In this document: piece after piece, positions 1-6,916 of the stretch
How the letters are laid out: every line of letters begins with the position of its first letter
How positions within the stretch are numbered: position 1 is the first letter of the stretch
Assembly (NCBI GenBank): GCA_017438745.1
Contig: JAFRUS010000050.1
Location: 1-52,992 of the forward strand
DNA: 52,992 bases
Direction: 5' to 3'
Source of the DNA: Oscillospiraceae bacterium
GTDB taxonomy: Bacteria > Bacillota > Clostridia > Oscillospirales > Ruminococcaceae
Position numbers and translations under genes: made by a program
The notes under the pieces: generated by a model
What the model was told of the DNA's origin: nothing
The model's input: only the letters and a program-made list of their open reading frames with translations
Database searches by the model: none

Positions 1-48
1 GATGGTAACCCATATACTGTCGAAGAAATATTTGCTGAATGTGAATAA
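1..48 (+). CDS. 3' end of an unidentified gene
   Basis: The first 48 bases read open in frame 1 and give the last 15 residues of a protein ending VEEIFAECE before a TAA stop. A hairpin terminator follows 12 bases later, which fits a real gene end. Too little is visible to name a family; the acidic tail is all that can be seen. Confidence 0.5.
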   Translation, partial: DGNPYTVEEIFAECE

Positions 49-60
49 GAAAAAATACAG

Positions 61-108
61 CACCATCAGGCCGGTAATAAAACCGGTCCAGTGGTGTTGT
101 TTTCTTTT
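61..108 (+). terminator. Intrinsic terminator of the partial upstream gene
   Basis: Arms 61-75 and 82-96 pair over about 15 positions, with an internal mismatch patch, a loop of AATAAA and a T-rich tail (97-108). It sits directly after the stop at 48. Confidence 0.75.
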
Positions 109-140
109 GTGCTGGGAAAATTAGGCCGTGAATAGTAACA

Positions 141-173
141 ACAGGAGCGACTCTGGGATAGAGTTGCTCCTGT
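141..173. repeat. 14-bp inverted repeat, possible second terminator or operator
   Basis: Arms 141-154 and 160-173 are complementary over 14 bp with one G-U pair and a GGGAT loop. The tail is only weakly T-rich, so a terminator is uncertain. It ends 6 bp before the -35 box of the next promoter, so it may instead insulate or regulate the GNAT gene. Confidence 0.6.
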
Positions 174-179
174 TTAGGT

Positions 180-208
180 TTGACAGATTTTCAGTGGCAT
201 GATATAAT
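180..208 (+). promoter_or_regulatory. Consensus sigma-A promoter for the GNAT gene
   Basis: TTGACA (180-185) and TATAAT (203-208) are both perfect, with a 17-bp spacer. Predicted start is near 215, giving a leader of about 50 bases before the ATG at 266. Confidence 0.85.
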
Positions 209-265
209 CATACTTATATGATATGCATAGTAGTATTTAAAAAATATAAAGTGTGGTAATGATTT

Positions 266-964
266 ATGCTTGATACAAAGATCAGAAATGGAACTCTTAA
301 AGACCTTGAAATGGTAACTGAACTTGAAAGAAAATGTTTTCCGGAAGCTGAAGCTGCGAAAAGAAACGCTTTTGAACTAAGACTCAGTAATTATTCAAAG
401 ACATTCTGGGTATTGGAGTGTGAAGGAAAGATCCTCTCTTTGATTAACGGAATGCCGACTGATGAAAGAGATTTGTGTGATCAGATGTATGAGAACACAT
501 CCTTATTTGTGCCAGACGGAGAATGGCTCATGCTTTTTGGGGTTGCATCTGATCCGGAATATCGTCGAAACAGACTTGCCTCACGGCTTATGAGTTATGT
601 TATCGAAGAAACAAAGAAACAGGGGCGTACCGGTATTGTTCTTACCTGTAAAAATGAACTTTTGAATTTTTACAGCCGTTTCGGATTTGTAAATGAGGGT
701 ATTTCGGACTCCTCTCACGGCGGAACGGAATGGTATCAGATGCGACTGAACTTTAGTGATGAACTGTTTCGCTGTGCTGAAAAAGGTGAAGAATGCAGTT
801 TCTATATCCGAAACAGACGATATCTATTATATGGCTGGAACCAGTGCGATGGAATTTATCTGAATGTGGGCGACGAAGAAGGTAATATTATCTGGCAGGC
901 TGCAGAACGAGAATGGAAAGAGTGTGCTGAAAAATTTAGGTTATACTATTCGTCATTGATTTGA
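266..964 (+). CDS. GNAT-family N-acetyltransferase with C-terminal extension
   Basis: A 232-residue protein. The N-terminal 160 residues have the GNAT pattern: a beta-strand around FGVASDPEYRR followed by RNRLASRLMSYVI, which is the acetyl-CoA pyrophosphate loop and helix (motif A), then a strand and the LNFYSRFGFV motif B. The family transfers an acetyl group from acetyl-CoA to an amine; the substrate cannot be read. The last 70 residues, with repeated aromatics, lie beyond the usual GNAT fold and match nothing I recognise. The ribosome binding site (GTGTGG) is weak despite a consensus promoter. The gene is monocistronic, closed by a hairpin at 980. An antibiotic or amino-acid acetyltransferase is possible but not shown. 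Confidence 0.85.
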   Translation: MLDTKIRNGTLKDLEMVTELERKCFPEAEAAKRNAFELRLSNYSKTFWVLECEGKILSLINGMPTDERDLCDQMYENTSLFVPDGEWLMLFGVASDPEYRRNRLASRLMSYVIEETKKQGRTGIVLTCKNELLNFYSRFGFVNEGISDSSHGGTEWYQMRLNFSDELFRCAEKGEECSFYIRNRRYLLYGWNQCDGIYLNVGDEEGNIIWQAAEREWKECAEKFRLYYSSLI

Positions 965-979
965 TTATAAATTGGAAAA

Positions 980-1006
980 GGAACAGCCGGCGGCTGTTCC
1001 TTTTTT
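980..1006 (+). terminator. Intrinsic terminator after the GNAT gene
   Basis: A 9-bp perfect stem (980-988 with 992-1000), a GGC loop and six T residues (1001-1006). Confidence 0.9.
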
Positions 1007-1087
1007 GATCGGTCGTAAATGAAGTTGTTTTTCGTTCCTAAATAATATCAAAGTTTATTAATTTGGAAGAAATATCTGATGTTAATA

Positions 1088-1483
1088 TTAGTACCAGTCT
1101 TCAAGTTTGATTCCTTCTACTCGTTCAAATTCACGAGTGTTATGAGTGACAACTGTAAGACCCTCTGCAATGGCATGAGCAGCAATCAAAGTATCCATAT
1201 TACCTATAGGAGTTCCTTTTTTTCTAAGAGCAGTATTGATGATTCCATACTGCTCAGCTGCTGAACTGTCAAATGGAAGAGTATCAACTAAAGTGAGAAA
1301 ACGAAGTAATGCTATTAGATTTTTATCTGGTGATTTACTGTTTTTTACTCCGTATTCAAGTTCTGCTAGTGTTATAGCAGAAATAGCAAGTCCGTCATTC
1401 AGATGTTCTTTTATATTAGTGATGATGTTACCAATGTTTTTTTGTGCGTAAATACATATGTTTGTATCCAGCATGTATTTCAT
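1088..1483 (-). CDS. vapC: VapC-type PIN-domain ribonuclease toxin
   Basis: A 131-residue PIN-domain protein. Visible acidic catalytic residues are Asp6 in MLDTN, Glu in LAELEYG (about residue 43) and Asp in GNMDTLIAAHA (about 97), followed by the usual THNTREFERV end. VapC toxins cut RNA, often initiator tRNA or rRNA, using Mg or Mn held by these residues; the target here is unknown. It overlaps the antitoxin gene by 4 bp (ATGA), so the two are translationally coupled. Its AAGGGA ribosome site lies inside the end of vapB. Length and motifs look intact. Confidence 0.93.
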   Translation of the reverse strand: MKYMLDTNICIYAQKNIGNIITNIKEHLNDGLAISAITLAELEYGVKNSKSPDKNLIALLRFLTLVDTLPFDSSAAEQYGIINTALRKKGTPIGNMDTLIAAHAIAEGLTVVTHNTREFERVEGIKLEDWY

Positions 1484-1722
1484 AAAGGTTCCCTTTCGTC
1501 TGTTGCTATAGTGTTAGTTGGTCTTTCTTCTACAGCGGTAAAATAATCATCTGTAAAACCGTTTATTCCTTCCATAAATGTTTCCCAGATACTTTCTTTA
1601 GGTACAAGAAGAACAGTCGATCCTATTTTCTTAACGTAAACTTCATTTCCGTCAAGTCGACATTCTTTTGGCAGACGTACAGCTTGACTGCTTCCGTTTG
1701 TAAATAATTTTGCTGTTGTCAT
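1480..1722 (-). CDS. vapB: VapB-type antitoxin (AbrB/MazE-like DNA-binding fold)
   Basis: An 80-residue protein. The N-terminal half (TAKLFTNGSSQAVRLPKE) is the swapped-hairpin AbrB/MazE DNA-binding fold typical of VapB; the acidic C-terminal tail is the part that normally wraps the toxin. It should neutralise VapC and, as in other VapBC pairs, repress the operon from the palindrome over its promoter at 1779-1808. The first gene of the operon, with an AAAGGCG ribosome site. It sits next to a decayed gene and an orphan acetyltransferase, which suggests an accessory region. Confidence 0.93.
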   Translation of the reverse strand: MTTAKLFTNGSSQAVRLPKECRLDGNEVYVKKIGSTVLLVPKESIWETFMEGINGFTDDYFTAVEERPTNTIATDEREPL

Positions 1723-1778
1723 ATTATCATCGCCTTTCTGTCCATGAGTGAAGGAAAATAGATATGCTTTTCACTATT

Positions 1779-1808
1779 AAGTATATACTGAAATATATAC
1801 TTTGTCAA
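1779..1808 (-). promoter_or_regulatory. vapBC promoter with overlapping palindromic operator
   Basis: On the minus strand TTGACA (1808-1803) and TATACT (1785-1780) are spaced by 17 bp. A perfect inverted repeat (1779-1787 and 1794-1802, 9-bp arms, 6-bp centre) fills the spacer and the -10 box. This is the expected place for a VapB or VapBC repressor; binding is inferred. Confidence 0.82.
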
Positions 1809-1866
1809 GTGGAGCTTTTTCGGTATACAATAATGGTTAATAATGGATTATTCTTGCGCCGCATCA

Positions 1867-2454
1867 TCATCTAAACTCAATTATTTCATCGAGTGATTTT
1901 CTCGGACGCGCATTTGGTGTTTCATCCGGATATCCAACAGCTATCGCGCCGACAAGCTGATTTTTGGTATCAAGATATTCAGTGAGTTCTCTGTAAGCAA
2001 AGCAGGTGTTTGCTATCCAAAGGGTACCGAGTCCAAGCTCAGTAGCCTTAAGGAGAATATTCTGTATTGATGCACCGATTGAAAGCGTATCGCATATCTC
2101 AGTGATACGGTCATCAGCGTTTACTGGATCAAAAGGTGATTTTCCGTTTGTATTGAGTACAAGAATGATGACCGGTGCTTCACGCATAATTTTAAGAGTA
2201 TTACGTGCATCAGGGATACCGGATGATGAATTCGGAAGGGATGGCGAGATGTTTTCTTCTCTGTTAATTCCGGCTTCCATTTTATCAAGCATTTCTTCTT
2301 TGGACTGACCAAAGAAGACAATGTATTTCCACGGTTGTCTGTTTTTTGCAGAAGGTGCAACTCTGCCGGCATCGATCATGTCTGTAATGAGCTGTTTATC
2401 TACCTGCATGTCCTTGTATTTGCGTATGCTTCTTCTGCCATATATAACGTTCAT
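1867..2454 (-). CDS. Nitroreductase-family FMN flavoprotein
   Basis: A 195-residue protein of normal length. It opens with the family signature RRSIRKYKDMQV and carries APSAKNRQPWKYIVF (FMN phosphate and ribityl contacts) and, near the end, AIAVGYPDETP. Such enzymes use NAD(P)H and FMN to reduce nitro groups, quinones or other acceptors, and usually act as cytoplasmic dimers. The natural substrate cannot be told. The ribosome site is AAGGAG, with a promoter at 2489-2517. It is a single-gene unit transcribed away from the pseudogene. Confidence 0.9.
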   Translation of the reverse strand: MNVIYGRRSIRKYKDMQVDKQLITDMIDAGRVAPSAKNRQPWKYIVFFGQSKEEMLDKMEAGINREENISPSLPNSSSGIPDARNTLKIMREAPVIILVLNTNGKSPFDPVNADDRITEICDTLSIGASIQNILLKATELGLGTLWIANTCFAYRELTEYLDTKNQLVGAIAVGYPDETPNARPRKSLDEIIEFR

Positions 2455-2488
2455 ATTTGTTCTCCTTAATTTTGTGTTTTGTATTTAA

Positions 2489-2517
2489 AGTATATCACAC
2501 ATTATGTTGGAACACAA
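2489..2517 (-). promoter_or_regulatory. Probable promoter of the nitroreductase gene
   Basis: Minus-strand TTGTGT (2517-2512), 17-bp spacer, TATACT (2494-2489). The -35 is imperfect. The leader is about 30 bases. Confidence 0.55.
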
Positions 2518-2830
2518 TTACTTTATTGAGGAAAGTTTTAGCTTTGATGTGCGTGAACCTATTGAAGTGCGCGTAGAAAAGGATAAAATCGAAATACTCA
2601 GTTTCCCTGGACCAGACTTATGATGAAAATGGCATAGAGAATAGCGAAAGTGGCGTAGAGAATGCTAAAAATGGCATAGAGAATAGAAAAAGTGGCGTAG
2701 AGAATGTCGAAAGTGGCATAGAGAATGATACCCTAACCGATCTGTTTCGAGGTATATGCAAAAATTACAAGAAGCAGGCGCATTGGTGCGAGATGGTAGT
2801 GATACTCGTGGTAAATGGATTTTGAAGTAA
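2504..2830 (+). pseudogene. Decayed C-terminal part of an AlbA_2/RecG-like ATP-binding transcriptional regulator
   Basis: Three adjoining pieces in two frames recall one family. 2504-2623 reads REPIEVRVEKDKIEILSFPG then PDL and a stop, like the ATPase-like domain of Schlafen AlbA_2 regulators. 2625 onward, in another frame, is open through a seven-residue repeat (xxGIENx). 2750-2830, back in the first frame, encodes RYMQKLQEAGALVRDGSD and a GKWIL end, the typical winged-helix tail. The N-terminal two thirds, including the AlbA DNA-binding domain, are missing. At least two frameshifts and the truncation make function unlikely. No other gene lies in the 420 bases between the nitroreductase and queH. 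Confidence 0.75.
2626..2730 (+). repeat. Five tandem 21-bp repeats
   Basis: Units begin at 2626, 2647, 2668, 2689 and 2710, each of the form AAARTGGCRTAGAGAAT plus four variable bases. The first four alternate between the AAAATGGCAT and AAAGTGGCGT versions; the fifth combines the two (AAAGTGGCAT). In one frame every unit codes seven residues with a Gly-(Ile/Val)-Glu-Asn core, so it is a coding linker repeat of the decayed regulator. Confidence 0.95.
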
Positions 2831-2851
2831 TCACGACATAAAACATGAAAA

Positions 2852-2890
2852 AAGAATCAGAAGCGACCATACCGGTCACTCCTGATTCTT
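2852..2890. terminator. Terminator overlapping the queH stop codon
   Basis: AAGAATCAG (2852-2860) pairs with CTGATTCTT (2882-2890), with an inner GACC/GGTC pairing. A- and T-runs on both sides make it usable in either direction. The stem includes the last codons of queH. Confidence 0.75.
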
Positions 2891-3469
2891 TTTCCTTTTC
2901 TTATAACGATCCTCTTCACTGAAAATGCATCCGCAGTATTTCTGCATGTACAGACCGAGTTCACGGGCTTTTTCCTGGCCTTCTTTGAAACCGACGCGGA
3001 AGTCGTGGTATTCGAATTTTACACCGTATTTAAATGCTGCGCGTTCGGCGATGTCGCAGATCAGTTCGTGGTTCTGATACGGGCTTACGAGCAGGGTAGT
3101 GGTGAATCTCTCGAATCCGTTTTCTGCGGCAAACTGAGCGGTTCTGTCTATTCTTGATTCGTAGCAGTACCAGCATCTGTTGTCGAAGTCGGGATATACG
3201 GATGTAATAAAGTTACGCAGTCCGTATTCGTTTTCGATGATGAGTTTCATGTTTATCGACTTGGCGTAATCGGTAAGTGTATTTTTTCTCATCTTGTATT
3301 CCGTGAACGGATGGATGTTCGGGTTGTACCAGAAGCTGACCGGTTCTGTTCCTTCGGCTCTGAGCGTATCGATGCAGTAGACTGAGCACGGAGCACAGCA
3401 GGTGTGCATTAGGATACGCGGATTTTTGCTGGTACAGTCGTTTTTGAAAATGATAATATTGTCTTTCAT
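2876..3469 (-). CDS. queH: Epoxyqueuosine reductase QueH
   Basis: A 197-residue DUF208/QueH protein. The family reduces epoxyqueuosine to queuosine in tRNA, the last step of queuosine synthesis, replacing QueG. Visible motifs are HTCCAPC near residue 22 (adjacent cysteines), YNPNIHP, the WYCYESR block near 100, TTTLLVSPYQNH, and CGCIFSEEDRY at the C terminus. These Cys pairs bind the metal and [4Fe-4S] centres known in this family. No other que genes are nearby. It follows the phosphoesterase gene on the same strand, with a hairpin between them. Confidence 0.93.
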   Translation of the reverse strand: MKDNIIIFKNDCTSKNPRILMHTCCAPCSVYCIDTLRAEGTEPVSFWYNPNIHPFTEYKMRKNTLTDYAKSINMKLIIENEYGLRNFITSVYPDFDNRCWYCYESRIDRTAQFAAENGFERFTTTLLVSPYQNHELICDIAERAAFKYGVKFEYHDFRVGFKEGQEKARELGLYMQKYCGCIFSEEDRYKKRKKNQE

Positions 3470-3507
3470 TAAATCATCTTTTCGTTTTAGTATATAAAGA
3501 AAACAGT

Positions 3508-3557
3508 GATCAGGAAGAAATTCCTCTTGAGGGTTCGTTTCTCCCTGATCTTTTTTT
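3508..3557 (-). terminator. Hairpin between the phosphoesterase gene and queH
   Basis: A 13-bp stem with one mismatch (3508-3520 with 3538-3550) has an A7/T7 tract at 3551-3557 and a weaker T-rich tail on the minus-strand exit side. It likely ends or attenuates the phosphoesterase transcript. Confidence 0.6.
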
Positions 3558-3562
3558 CATTC

Positions 3563-4108
3563 TTACAGGCTTACTTTCATAAGTACTTTGCCGTCAAGAT
3601 CTTTCCATTCGAAGTTGTCATCCTCAGCGGTCATATACTGGTGGAGTGAATTTTCCTTTGGAATCGATACTGAACCCGGATTCATGTAGATAACTCCGTT
3701 TTCAAGAGTTCTGCATGCAGGAACGTGGAAGTGTCCGTTTAAAAGAATTGTTCCTGCCGGTATCGGAGGAAGATTGTTTTCGTTGTAGACATGACCGTGT
3801 GTAGCGAAAACAGGTATCTTTCCGCATAAAACATAGGCGTAGTCAGCGAGAACAGGGAAGTCGAGAACCATCTGGTCAACTTCAGTGTCGCAGTTACCGC
3901 GGACGCAGAGTATTTTGTCACGCAGCGGATTCAGCATGCTGATTACTTTCTTTGGTGCGTATTCATCCGGCAGATCGTTTCTCGGGCCGTGATATAGAAT
4001 ATCTCCGAGGAGAAGAAGCTTGTCAGCATTTTCTCTTTCAAAGGCTTCAAGCATTTTTCTGCACCAGAATGCAGATCCGTGTATGTCAGATGCGATCATT
4101 AATTTCAT
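3563..4108 (-). CDS. YfcE/MJ0936-type metallophosphoesterase
   Basis: A 181-residue calcineurin-like phosphodiesterase of usual length. The metal-binding motifs are all present: SDIHGS (residues 7-12), LLGDILYHGPRND, VRGNCD, THGH, and NGHFHVP. Members of this small branch hydrolyse model phosphodiesters or 2',3'-cyclic nucleotides with Mn; the physiological substrate is not settled. It is cytoplasmic, with no signal peptide. It should not be confused with the SbcD/YhaO nuclease usually paired with the ATPase next door, which is much longer. Confidence 0.88.
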   Translation of the reverse strand: MKLMIASDIHGSAFWCRKMLEAFERENADKLLLLGDILYHGPRNDLPDEYAPKKVISMLNPLRDKILCVRGNCDTEVDQMVLDFPVLADYAYVLCGKIPVFATHGHVYNENNLPPIPAGTILLNGHFHVPACRTLENGVIYMNPGSVSIPKENSLHQYMTAEDDNFEWKDLDGKVLMKVSL

Positions 4109-4228
4109 AGGGTACCTCTTTCGTTTATGTTACGGGAATGCTGATGATCAGCAGGGGGGGATTGTGCCTGTCTGCTGACCGATATATTAGTGTATATTGT
4201 TTTTGCTGTGAACACACAGTTCAGAACT

Positions 4229-6709
4229 TTACTGTTCCGGAAAACTGATGCACTGGTCTTCCGTCATCGAATATCTGTGACAGGTGAAGAAAATTACCTG
4301 GTCGAGTTTGCTGTACTCATTGAGAAACAGAAAACCTTTCCTTGTACGCTCTTCGTCGTAGTGGGCGAATACGTCATCGAGAAATACAGGTATCTTATTG
4401 CCTGCCATCATGTCTGAAAGCGCGAGCCTGAGTGACAGATAGGCCTGTTCAGCTGTACCTGTGCTGAGATACTGCCAGTCGCGGAGTGCCTTGTCACGGC
4501 TCTCAACAGGAGTTACGGCAAGATCTTTTGACACTATTGCCCCTTTGTACTTTCCTCCGGTGAGATGTGCAAATATCTTTTCAGTTTTACTGTTTAGTTC
4601 AGGCGCAAAGGTCTGTCTTATCTCGTTTCCGGCTTCCTCCATAATTTCTGAAGCGATATTCAGTTCACTTACATATTTCAGGCGTTCACGGATCTGTTCT
4701 TTAATTACTTCGATTTTTTCACGAAGCAGGGAAGGATCATCAGATGAATGATACTTTGCCGATATCCTTGAACGCAGCGAGGCGATGGTGTCTTTCAGTG
4801 AATTGATCTCACCCTCGGTCTGTTCCAGCTCTTCTTCCAGCGCGTCTGTATGGCTGTCTGAGAGCAGTTCAGGACCGTTGCCTTCAGTCAGCTGACCGAG
4901 CTTCTCACGAAGCATAGCGGAACGTTCCTCGATCTCTTCAGGTGAGTACGGTACATTGTCCTCATCGTGCTTTGAATTAAGAACTGCCTTTGTAGTTTCT
5001 ATTTCAGTGATGGTTTCAAGTGCTTTGTCTATAAGGTCCGGTATTTCAGCTGTGGTTGAGACCGGTTTGTATTTAGAAAAAATATCAGTTATATGAATAT
5101 CCAGGTCATTGATGTCTTTACTGGTCTTGTTAAGTTCATTGCCGATTCTGCCGAGTTCTGAATCCTTCTGTTCCTTAACGAGTTTAAGCTTGTTTGTTTT
5201 CTGTTCAAGCTCGTTTTTCTTTGAAGTTGTTTCAGAAATTTTCGTGCTAAGCAAAGCGATTTTTTCAGAAAGTTCATTGTTTTTCTGTTCGTATTCGCTT
5301 AATTTTTCATCGTAGCTTCTGTAGGCTTCCTCATAATCAGGCTCTTTGTGTTCTATGCCTGCTTTTCTGTCCCTTATCTCCTCAATCTTGGCGACCAGTT
5401 TTGTTCCGAGGAAAATCATGATAACTACCGGAATGATAGCAAGCAGGAACCAGACATTTTTTATGAACAGCGAGATAGCGATAATTATCATGGACGCTGC
5501 AGGTATAAGCACGAGATAGTTCGGCTCCATGTCAGCAAGATGTTCTTTGTAAAGTTCCTCTTTAATCTGAGTTTCCCTGATAAGATCGTTTACCTCGTCA
5601 CGGGCGTGATCAATGACTGCAATCTCATTTTTTAAGCCTTCCATTTCATTCTCGCCTGCTTTAAGTTCTTCACAGGCAAGGTCGAGGTCTGCTTCTGATT
5701 CTTCTATGCTGTCACCAAGTTTCATTTCAGAGATTTCGGCTGACATCTGATTGAATTCGTTTTTCTTTTCTCTGTAGTTTTCCTTCAGGTGATCGAGCTT
5801 TGAAAGCAGGTCGGAACATGCGTCCAGGAACGAATCATTTACTGTAAAATCACCGTTTGTTATGGAAGCGGTAAGCGTGTTTATCTTTTCTTCAAGAACA
5901 GCTTTTACTGCATTCTTTCGCGTCTGAACTTCGAGTGTGTGAAGTTCACGGATTATGCGCTGTTCCTTGATGCGTTTTTCAAGGCCTGCAGCATATTCCT
6001 TCTTGTTTTCCAGCATACTGCAGTATGAAGCGTGGATCTCCTCATCGTTCATGCGGAGTTTTTCTTCGTCCTCAGCAGCCGAGAGCCTTTCGGTAAGATT
6101 CGAAAGTTCAGCCGACAGGGTATCTATCTCACCCGGCTTTCTGCCTTTGGAGCGAAGTTCATCGTGGGCTTTCTGAAGACGTTTGCGTACTGATTCATAA
6201 GATATACTTTCTTCGGCAGAGGAGGAATAGTTCATGAGTTTTTTCGTGATTTCATCTTCCTTGTCCGTGCCGTGAATAACTGAAGTAATGTCACCTATGA
6301 AAACGCTTCGTTCAAATGTCGATGCATTCATACCCATAAAACGTTCGCCCGGTTCATACTTGCAGCTCGGCGGTTCCTGCTTTCCGGTGGTAAGATTCCA
6401 TATGGTGATCACATCACTGATGTTGGAATTCCCGAATTCACGTTCAAGCCTGTATTCCAGTCCTGAGTGCTCAAATACAATATATCCGGACATAGGAGAT
6501 CCGTCCCATGGAGCATATTTCTTCCTGAGGTTTTTACCTATGTCGGAAGATTTGCTGCCCGTACCGTAAAACATCATCTTTATAAAACTCATGACCGTGG
6601 TCTTGCCGGATTCATTGTTTCCGCAGATAATGTTCATGCCGTCACGGAGTTCAAGTTTTAAGTCTTTTAATTTACCGAAGTTTCTGATATATATCGTCTT
6701 TAGTTTCAA
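4229..6709 (-). CDS. YhaN/SbcC-like SMC-type AAA ATPase
   Basis: 826 residues from a TTG start at 6709. TTG is chosen because GAGG lies five bases upstream and the conserved beginning (KLKTIYIRNFGKLKDL) starts there; an ATG at 6769 would add 20 unlike residues. Walker A is GNNESGKTT (about 30-38), the ABC signature is STGTAEQAYLSLRLAL and Walker B is VFLDDVFAHYDEER near the C terminus. Long coiled coils fill the middle, broken by two hydrophobic helices (about 395-440), a trait of YhaN proteins. The family acts in DNA repair or end processing, normally with the YhaO/SbcD nuclease. No such partner is in the window, and no clear promoter was found. Confidence 0.88.
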   Translation of the reverse strand: MKLKTIYIRNFGKLKDLKLELRDGMNIICGNNESGKTTVMSFIKMMFYGTGSKSSDIGKNLRKKYAPWDGSPMSGYIVFEHSGLEYRLEREFGNSNISDVITIWNLTTGKQEPPSCKYEPGERFMGMNASTFERSVFIGDITSVIHGTDKEDEITKKLMNYSSSAEESISYESVRKRLQKAHDELRSKGRKPGEIDTLSAELSNLTERLSAAEDEEKLRMNDEEIHASYCSMLENKKEYAAGLEKRIKEQRIIRELHTLEVQTRKNAVKAVLEEKINTLTASITNGDFTVNDSFLDACSDLLSKLDHLKENYREKKNEFNQMSAEISEMKLGDSIEESEADLDLACEELKAGENEMEGLKNEIAVIDHARDEVNDLIRETQIKEELYKEHLADMEPNYLVLIPAASMIIIAISLFIKNVWFLLAIIPVVIMIFLGTKLVAKIEEIRDRKAGIEHKEPDYEEAYRSYDEKLSEYEQKNNELSEKIALLSTKISETTSKKNELEQKTNKLKLVKEQKDSELGRIGNELNKTSKDINDLDIHITDIFSKYKPVSTTAEIPDLIDKALETITEIETTKAVLNSKHDEDNVPYSPEEIEERSAMLREKLGQLTEGNGPELLSDSHTDALEEELEQTEGEINSLKDTIASLRSRISAKYHSSDDPSLLREKIEVIKEQIRERLKYVSELNIASEIMEEAGNEIRQTFAPELNSKTEKIFAHLTGGKYKGAIVSKDLAVTPVESRDKALRDWQYLSTGTAEQAYLSLRLALSDMMAGNKIPVFLDDVFAHYDEERTRKGFLFLNEYSKLDQVIFFTCHRYSMTEDQCISFPEQ

Positions 6710-6819
6710 ACGTTCCTCACCACACTTTATTTGTGAAATCAAAAAACTGTCCCGATGCGCCGGGGGCATTTTTGCTGCCCTCGGTTTGTCAGGACTTTTT
6801 ACTGGATATTTATGATCAG

Positions 6820-6906
6820 ACAGGAAATCCGTCTTCGCCGGATTTCCTGTGAAGGAATGCGGGGCTTCGCCCCGAACCCCACGCTGATTTATTAATAAAT
6901 CAGCGT
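6820..6906. repeat. Intergenic palindromic repeat, copy A; terminator region of the cellulase gene
   Basis: Three hairpins in series: 6820-6831 with 6839-6850 (12-bp stem), 6860-6874 (GC-rich, CGGGGC core), and a perfect 26-bp palindrome at 6881-6906 (ACGCTGATTTATT and its complement). On the minus strand, AAATCAGCGTGG, four bases, then CGGGGCGAAGCCCCG matches copy B at 15055 with the same spacing. It lies just downstream of the GH5 stop, so it probably also ends that transcript. Confidence 0.8.
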
Positions 6907-6916
6907 TTCCTTAAGA

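Noticed and set aside
3563..4108. SbcD/YhaO nuclease partner for the YhaN-like ATPase
   Set aside because: At 181 residues it is half the size of SbcD and has the short YfcE motif set.
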